This document shows positions 57,430-64,000 of a stretch of 64,000 nt of DNA, in pieces. Positions within the stretch are counted from its first letter, which is position 1, and each line of letters begins with the position of its first letter. A program made the translations under genes and the position numbers. Below the pieces are notes generated by a model. That model did no database searches, had not been told where the DNA came from, and was given only the letters and a program-made list of their open reading frames with translations. The stretch is from Isoetes taiwanensis. Taxonomy: Eukaryota; Streptophyta; Lycopodiopsida; Isoetales; Isoetaceae. The stretch spans positions 3,456,563 through 3,520,562 of the forward strand of contig JAJEKV010000020.1 in the NCBI GenBank assembly GCA_021234155.1, in the 5' to 3' direction.

Positions 57430-58590
57430 AAGTTGTGTAGATATTCACATTAGCGGATAGTTTTGTTAAATAGTTTTGTTTTAACAATGTTTATGGAAAA
57501 GACTTGGATTGCATGACTTTTGCTTTACGCTTTGGGTGTAAAATATTTGAATGTAGTTAAATTTTTAATTCTCCAAATAAGTGATAGGTCAATTGGGGCA
57601 AGATCTTAACTAAATTGTTGAATATGGCTTTGCAATTTAGCATAGCGTTTAAATCCAAATGGCAAGTGCTATATTCATAGTTGAATTTGAAGGATGCAAG
57701 GTTCTAGTTTTATTTCTAGTTTTATTTTGCTTGCTCAATCATGCATCTTCCATCACAAATATGCAAGAGCAAAGTTATATGATCTTTCCCTCACTTGCTA
57801 GTTTATAGCTTTGAGTATTATTGTTGAATCTTTTCTAACATTATCATAATTGAATTGTTTCTTATCCACGGAGACAACACCCCAAACAAGAAGAGCATAA
57901 GAAGTCCATAAATGTATATCATTAAAAAAAATCCCCGTCGAGAAGGGTGTTATTCGGGGTGTAATCTTGACATTAATAACCTCATTAATGAATTTGTATA
58001 CATCTGTATATATAAGAAGCCATGAACCCATGTCCATTGTGTAGGTAAGGTTTGGAAGTCATCTTCTCACAATAGAATATGTCAAGGGCGGTTCACATTA
58101 TTGAACCTTATAAACTTTCCCGTTTTTTGTTTTGTATGTGGAAGGAGAATATGTCAAGGGCGGTTCACATTATTGAACCTTATAAACTTTCCCGTTTTTT
58201 GTTTTGTATGTGGAAGGCAATGGTGTGGAGTAAGATTTGGGGTGTGTATAGTATGGGAAACCGTATATTTTAGGGGGTTTGAGGAGCTTCCTGCCATTTA
58301 GATGTTCTGTGGTGAACGAAAATTTGCATGTATGGAAATGGAATGGGGACTCTTCACGTGACGGATCTGGGGTGCATGACAGCGAGCTGCTTGTGGCCGA
58401 TGAGGATGGGAAGAGACAGTGGCTTTGTGGGTGCAGAAGATGTCTGCGGGAGGGGCGATCGGAGGTACGAATGTTGATTTCGGCTGCTTGAATGGTTGAA
58501 TTGCTTCTTGTTTTCGCTGGAATTTGGTGCAAGCGGAGTGGCTGTTCACGAATTGCCCACCAAGTCTCATAGCGTAGTTACTGTTTGTGG
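57430..58590. other. Interval after the ASR gene
   Basis: Probably the ASR 3' UTR followed by AT-rich sequence. No gene is recognised; a 70-codon frame at 58279 has no motifs. Confidence 0.4.
58079..58222 (+). repeat. 72 bp tandem duplication
   Basis: The unit starting atgtcaagggcggttcacat at 58079 is repeated exactly from 58151. The second copy is followed by diverging sequence. Perfect identity indicates a recent event. Confidence 0.95.
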
Positions 58591-58704
58591 GGATTGTGCG
58601 GTGCATGCCAGGCGTGCCCATCTCTTTAGGTTTGGCCAGTTCTGAGAGATGAAATTCGGCTTGTGAGAGTTCTGCAGATATCCCTGTTGTTGTAGCCGCT
58701 GGCT

Positions 58705-59214
58705 ATGGATATTCGTAGAGCAGCAAGATTGCAAGTGAAGGTGCATAAGTTGACTCTGCCAAGGGTCATTGTGGAGGAATCCAAGTGCATCCGGGTGCAC
58801 CGCCTTGATGGGGAGCCAATTGCATCACGCCTTGATGCAGAGGGCGCCGCCCCGAGAGCAAAGGTCCGTGAGGTGAGGAATATGAGCCACAGGTTTAGAG
58901 GTCAGGAGGTGAGTTGGGGTACTGCAGGGGCTGGATGTTTCAGCGTGATAGTAGGTCGCCAGGGCAGATATGACAGTGGCAACAACCTTGGCCTAGGTCC
59001 AGGAGGATGCTGTGATAGAGCTGGGTTGGCAGGCAATGGTCGTGGAGGGCGCTCAATAAGGGCCTCGAGGGGCTGGGGAAGCTTGCCAATGAAGATCCGC
59101 CATCGGGTTTATGAAGACCGTGAGGCCATTTGTGTTTCCGTAAGAAGCCGCAGCAGGGAAACTGGCGTGGAAGGTGATGGACCCGGAAGGGGAAGGTCTC
59201 ACCGGTGCAAGTAA
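58705..59214 (+). other. 169-codon open frame leading into the second Rep gene
   Basis: Arg/Gly-rich frame (MDIRRAARLQVKVHKLTLPR ... GNGRGGRSIRASRGWGSLPM) that overlaps the start of the Rep frame by 41 bases in another phase. It may be the N-terminal part of the same protein displaced by an indel, or simply GC-rich leader sequence. No family is recognised. Confidence 0.3.
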
Positions 59215-60348
59215 GCATGGCCGGGGAAGGGGTGGACGTGGAAGGGGGAGACAAGTTAGAATTTGTGAGCCCATTCATGATCATGCAGAGGAATCTGAGG
59301 GGGAGGGAATCACATATGTCACAAGAGGGCGTGGTGGAAAGCGGGGCCGAGGGAGAGGGAGGAGGGCAGCCAGCATGTTTGAAGAGCATGTTGGTATGGA
59401 CATTGGAGGAGGAGCAGGCGAAGAGGTTGTTGATATGTCTTCTGTTTTAGATGTGTCGCTGATCGCTGTCTTTGAGGTGCGTGTGCCCATTGCATTGTAT
59501 GAGCGTGTAGTGGGCTTCATGAAGGAGAATTGCAAGGCCGGTGGTGTGGCGCTTGAAAGGGGCTCCTCGTTAGATCATTTGCACGTGCAGGCTGTCTTTC
59601 GCTTGCACGCAAAAACGCCCACAAGTGTGAACATTAGGATAAAAAATTTCCTTGGTTGGGCCCATAGCAGGCCCGCAGGCGCAATGATCCTATGCAAAGC
59701 TTTGACAAGAAGCCGCCTTCACTGTTTTGAAGGCTTAGTTGGGTATTGTTTAAAAGACCTGGGTAAGTTGCATTTCCAGGTGCATTTACACAATGTGAGC
59801 GCTGAGCAGGTGAAGGTTGGCAAGGAGTTGCATGCGCTATATGGCGCTGGAGAAGTGAAGAATTTAGTGCTCCTTGACAATAGAAACATCATGGCTAGAG
59901 CCTATCATTATCTGTTATACCACAGTGGGAGATTTAGGATCAGATCCTTTATCCATACGGTGAAACGATGATGTTACGACCGGGCAAGTTTAGGCTTGCC
60001 GGCCTGTGGGTTTGCCAAATAACTCAGCCTACGTGAAATCGAGCGCTGCAAAAGAGATGGAGGATCATGCTTGCACCCGAGAGATGTGCCTACAAAGATG
60101 TAAGAATGAGTTTGTTTGGGACACAACCAGGCATTGTCCCAGTAGAGAAGATCGGCAAGAGAAGGAAGCGCATGTAGGATAAGGCAGGGATGTTCGATGA
60201 TGGAGAGGAAGAGGAGGATGGGAGCAATGATGAGGATGAATTCATTTATGCAGATAGTGGAGGTAAAAGCCCTTGTGCGCAGATCCCCGCCGATGATTGT
60301 GATTTCATTCCGCTAGACATGCATGATTGGACCTTTGATGTTGGTTGA
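59174..60348 (+). pseudogene. Second HUH-type Rep endonuclease gene (replitron-like), frameshifted C-terminus
   Basis: The frame 59174-59971 has a Gly/Arg-rich basic N-terminus, an acidic linker, and the Rep domain: VALERGSSLDHLHVQAVFRL (HLH at residues 135-137) and LHCFEGLVGYCLKDLGKLHF (Tyr 191, Lys 194), then VHLHNVSAEQVKVGKELHAL. It aligns without large gaps to the Rep at 41488-42116, about half of the residues identical by eye. After 59971 the homologous tail continues in other frames (TMMLRPGKFRLAGLWV near 59960; FGTQPGIVPVEKIGKRRKRM near 60115-60170; an acidic stretch and CDFIPLDMHDWTFDVG up to 60348). So the gene carries at least two frameshifts and a TAG after KRRKRM. Opposite strand to the first copy and more diverged. 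Confidence 0.68.
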
Positions 60349-60548
60349 GGTAGTACTTTCTTCGCTACATATTGCTAATTGCTATGTTATTTACGAATGC
60401 ATGCAGGTGATGGACGCGATGTAGAGGTCATTGTGTTGAGCGGCGTACCGAGGAGGAGGTGTCGGATGGACGCCCGCAAAGAGCGAGGGGGCGAGATACT
60501 ATTGTCACGCATTTGCGGTGAGGCAAGAGTAGTCAATCAAAGAGGTTT

Positions 60549-60785
60549 GTGAAGTCAGAGAAAAACTCCCGCTTAGCACTTGCAGAGGTGTTGGACCGCA
60601 TTCAAGCAAGTGTGGATCTTGTTGAGAGGCATGGGGTCAGCTCCATAATACCGAAGGTGGCTTGTTGCTCAATATCCGGCCTTTGCCGAGGCCTCCCACC
60701 AAAGGAGCTTCGTGAGTCGGACGCCGCTCAGCGAAGACATGATCCCTCCATTGGATGCTCAAGGAAGAGAAATGGTGGACAGTAG
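60549..60785 (+). other. 78-codon open frame after the second Rep gene
   Basis: MKSEKNSRLALAEVLDRIQA and VDLVERHGVSS suggest a short helix. It lies in the position corresponding to the 136-residue ORF after the first Rep gene but shows no clear sequence match. Upstream, 60349-60405 resembles an intron (ggtagtac...gcatgcag). Confidence 0.3.
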
Positions 60786-61191
60786 CAAGTTAGTGGAGAG
60801 ATAGACATGCTGTACATGTGTTATCAAGTAGTGGCTCTGTTTTAGTGCAGAGACGGACATGCTGTAGATATGTTGTGGAGTAGTGATTCTGTTCATGTGT
60901 TGTGGAGTGGTAGTTTTGTTGTGTGGGAATCTGTTATATTGCATTGTAAATATAATATTAGTATGACTATTAAAATGGGGTCTACGTGCAAGCAAAAGTG
61001 AAGTTTAATGTGCCTATGGTTGAATATGACCTTGGAAAGTGGCAGACTGTTTTCTTGCATAAAAAACATTGGCCTTCGATTTGGCATAATCTGGAGAATA
61101 TTCTCTAAATCAACGTCCCAAATGAAATCCCACAAGGAAACCCATAAACCCCATAAAAAACATATATAAAGCTAAAAAACAGTGTTTTTTT

Positions 61192-61215
61192 GGGTTGCCC
61201 CTAAGGGGCAAACCC
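61192..61215 (+). other. GC-rich hairpin downstream of the second Rep gene
   Basis: GGGTT-GCCCC-taa-GGGGC-aAACCC forms a 10 bp stem with one bulged A. It lies about 400 bases beyond the last Rep-associated frame, on the same strand. Candidate element end, by analogy with the hairpin cluster after the first Rep gene. Confidence 0.4.
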
Positions 61216-61252
61216 TTGTTTATGTGGGTTTTTGGCATATCCTACGTATATA

Positions 61253-62750
61253 CTAGAATATACCTAGAATATGCTGGTGACTGCTCAAAACCCATTGTTC
61301 GTCAGAACCGGCGGTCACCTTCGTTGTGGATGGCGATGATCCAACCGGTAATCGGGTGGCCCCGGGCTTACGGTCCGATAGATGCGGGGTGCGGTGATCC
61401 CACCGCATCACCGTAGAAGATCGATGTTCACTCCAGCTATAAAAGGCATCCAATCGCCGCCGGGTTGGAAGAGCATTTTTTAACATATCTAAATGCAAAT
61501 AACACGGATCGTAAAGGGATAATTTAGAAGCAAAGTAATAATCACAAAGCCCTTGTTTCAAGTGGTGAACATAACGGAATAATCCTCGCTTCAAAGAAAC
61601 ATGTACAAATAATGCATTCGGACATGCCTTCCAGCAAAGTGTTTTTCCTACCGCGTTTAAATCCACTCTTCTCTCATCGAAAGATCGGGGCAAGTCTCTT
61701 TCGCGTTTTTACGAGTATTCGGGTGCCTATACAAAGCTCGGACTCCATTGCCCATTGCACGTATAAAAGTAATGTGCCGTAGTAGATATGTTTAACACAA
61801 ATCTCGTGGATAGCTCCAGCCATATTGGGGAAAAAAAGGGAGAAGATTCTCGGGCTCGCCTACAAAGATCATTTCCGGCCCCGCTTGATTTCCGACGCCC
61901 TTTACACAAATGCGCCTCTTTTGACAAGGCTAATGTATATGATCATACCTTCTCGTGTTAATGCCGAGTTTTTCGCCCATAGCTAAAGATCTAAATAATA
62001 GAAGGGGTGAGTCGAGATCTTGAGTCAAGAAGGTTAACAGATGAGTAGAAGCGTAAATATACCTTATTTACGCCGACTCCATCGCCCTTAGGTCTAGAGC
62101 TCGTCGCTTAACCTTGCTGATATGAAGATTCAGATTTATAGGGAAGTCGCTCATGCATGAAGACATGCAAAGAGCTGAACGTACATGCAAAGATCCAACA
62201 AATGCATATGCATGGAGCGGAATGTCATTCGAGATAGCGCCATAGCCGAAACTTGAATTGCCGTAACCAACAAAAAGCTCAAGACATGACTTTCTTCAAG
62301 AAATGCAAATAATCCCATCCGCCTATCTATACAGTAAAACAGAAGGGTCTCATGAGGGATATCCATGCAACAAGAGTTCTTGAAGCGTGAATCTACCTTT
62401 TTGAGAGCCCGACTCCATCGCATATTGCTCAAGAAGAAGCATGACAAAAGGCTTTATCAACAATATTTTGCTTGGTAATCCGGGCTACATGCGGCATCAA
62501 ATGTCTTTATCACTTCATATGAAAAAGACCAATAGAAGAGCAAATCTACCTTCTCGAGTAAGCGCCCGAACTCCGCCGCCCATAGTCAATGATCTCGCTG
62601 GAAAATCGCCGATATGGAGCCGCAGATGATTTATAGCGGTAAGGCATGCATTTAGACATGCAAATGGCCTAATAGTCATGCAAGATCGAAGACATGCGCT
62701 TGCATGGAGGGGATGGGTAATCGGAAGACAAAGCGCCATAGCCGGAGCTT
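61253..62750 (-). other. Unrecognised, partly open minus-strand region
   Basis: The frame 61693-61253 (ERRVDLNAVGKTLCWKACPN, YVHHLKQGLCDYYFASKLSL, MLKNALPTRRRLDAFYSW) has a faint resemblance to PPR repeats (HxxLKxGL...FASKLxxLY). Further short frames lie at 61727-61927 and 62151-62447. Phrases such as gcccgactccatcgc recur at roughly 150-300 bp spacing (61734, 62086, 62409, 62560), as if from a tandemly repeated protein or repeat unit. Too broken to assign. Confidence 0.25.
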
Positions 62751-63490
62751 CGCTTGTATTGCACGAGTGGGCATGGTCGCCATGGCTATGGCGCTTCCAG
62801 CCTAAGGCGCACGAAAAAATGCTTAAGGCCCGAATCGATCATTACCCGTGACCGCCTAATAGAACAGCTCAGCTTTTTGCCGTAATCGCATCGCCAACCG
62901 ACACCGTTATGTATCTGAGAATGTTTAGACGGAGAAATTAGGCCTAGAAAATTGGCCGACGCCCAGAGGCCAATTTTTTCGCCGAATTTGGCGACGCGTA
63001 AACATTTGTGTAACGTGAAATTGGGTGGGGGCATTTTACGCCACGCCGCCCATTTTATCGTTCCTTTTTTGCTACGGCCGAGGTCTGGCTATGGCGCCAT
63101 CGTGACGCCAGTGGCCTAGGCGTCGTCGATCCGGCTGCTTTTTGTATTATCTGAGGCGCTGGATCGAGACCTATCTTCTGATGTAATTTTGGAGTGGGAG
63201 CCTTTAGATTCCTAGTTTTGGAAGAATCTTGATATTTCGTGGTCATTTTGGAGTTTTGGAGTGTCTTTTCGACTGGAAAGCCTTGAAGTTGATTCTGCTG
63301 TTTCTTTTCATCTGATTTTGAAGAAGAGCGCCCGAGATTTTCGACTACTTTTTGAAGGATCCTTGTTTTTGTGGAGATTTTCGTGGGTTTTTCAACTGCA
63401 AGGCGTTGTGTGAGTAGGAATACTTTTAGTTTTTGCAGTAGATTCTTATTTTCTTGATTCTGACCTTCGATTTGTTGTTTCTTTCGGCAG

Positions 63491-64000
63491 CTGGAGCTTC
63501 AAGTTCAAGATCCAGAGTGTTAGGACGAGTCTGGCCACATTGTTCCGAACATTACAAAGAAAATGCAAGGCGCAGGGGGTTTTGCAAAAGGCATGGCGTA
63601 TACCTAATTCTCGCCAAGTGATCGGCCTTGTTACTCTCCTAACGGCTGCCGCAATCGCCCTAGGTATTGGTGGCATGCTGCTTGTCGGAACTATTATAGC
63701 TTTTGCAGTCGGTACCCCTGTTTTCCTCTTCTTTAGCCCTGTTCTTGTGCCTTTAGGTATCGTGCTTTTCCTTATCACTACCGGGGTTTTGTCTTTTGGT
63801 GGAGTTGTTGTTGCTACCTGGGTTTATAACTATTTCAAAGGCAGGTATCCTATCGGATCTGATAGCCTTGACGCTGCTAGACATAGGCTTGTAGATGCTG
63901 CTTCTCATGCTAAAGAAAAGGCTCAGGATTTGACTGGATATTTGCAACAGAAAGCTACAGAGGCTGCTCCTGGGCTTAAATTTTGCTTGGTTTGCTTCAT
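63491..64000 (+). CDS. Oleosin (oil-body structural protein), partial at window end
   Basis: The frame contains a short hydrophilic part (VLQKAWRIPNSRQ), then an uninterrupted hydrophobic stretch of about 70 residues with the proline knot FFSPVLVPLGIVLFLITTG (P-x5-like S-P-x3-P arrangement at about 63735-63790). An amphipathic C-terminal helix follows (LDAARHRLVDAASHAKEKAQ, LTGYLQQKATEAAPG). This is the defining oleosin hairpin that embeds in the lipid-droplet monolayer. There is no in-frame ATG near the N-terminus. Either the first exon lies upstream (ttcggcag at 63483-63490 is a possible acceptor), or an indel hides the ATG at 63563, which is out of frame. The frame is still open at the window edge. 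Confidence 0.85.

Noticed and set aside
58940-59535. Minus-strand ORFs opposite the second Rep gene
   Set aside because: The HUH and YxxK motifs lie on the plus strand; the minus frames are Pro/Ser-rich complements of Gly/Arg codons.

Overview
The window reads as nuclear DNA of a land plant, most likely a fern or other non-seed vascular plant. The evidence is an ABA/WDS (ASR) gene, the first exon of a plant penta-EF-hand gene, an oleosin, PPR debris, plant-type LTR retrotransposons, and several mobile-element families (GIY-YIG, HUH-Rep, 'GHGKG' transposase-like) that I associate with non-seed plants and protists more than with flowering plants. The species assignment is an inference. Gene density is very low and most of the 64 kb is transposon or repeat.

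Layout. 1-2.5 kb: a 1.2 kb tandem duplication carrying broken PPR sequence. 2.6-5.0 kb: a LINE reverse transcriptase remnant butted against a minus-strand DDE-like transposase gene. 7.6-9 kb: a Ty1/copia integrase scrap and an unrecognised coding-like stretch. 10-12.5 kb: a long fold-back structure made of two inverted copies of a two-exon gene fragment, beside a decayed DNA methyltransferase-like gene; a third copy of the fragment lies at 16.4-17 kb beside a truncated GIY-YIG endonuclease. 14 kb: penta-EF-hand exon 1. 19.6-20 kb: a 410 bp Mutator-type MITE. 20.457-33.560 kb: one complete Ty3/chromovirus LTR retrotransposon on the minus strand, with a 5 bp target duplication, PBS, PPT, about 1.6 kb LTRs, gag-PR-RT-RH-IN-chromodomain remnants and an unusual pre-gag region of about 4 kb whose first ORF starts like histone H3. 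37.0-42.1 kb: a minus-strand HUH-type Rep gene split by a young 3.18 kb LTR element with a perfect GGTTC target duplication. 47.5-52 kb: two arrays of a 19 bp satellite. 56.27-56.29 kb: a Helitron 3' end, then the ASR gene (56.45-57.43 kb). 58.6-61.2 kb: a second, frameshifted HUH-Rep gene on the plus strand. 63.5-64 kb: an oleosin that runs off the window.

The only host genes I would defend are the PEF exon, the ASR gene and the oleosin. ASR and oleosin are both desiccation/ABA-associated families, but nothing in the sequence shows that they are co-regulated. The most interesting material is mobile: the pair of homologous replitron-like Rep genes with GC-rich hairpins downstream, and the chromovirus ORF with an H3-tail-like N-terminus. 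Much of the GC-rich transposon sequence is broken by single-base indels, which could be real decay or consensus error in methylated DNA; gene-integrity calls there should be read with that in mind.
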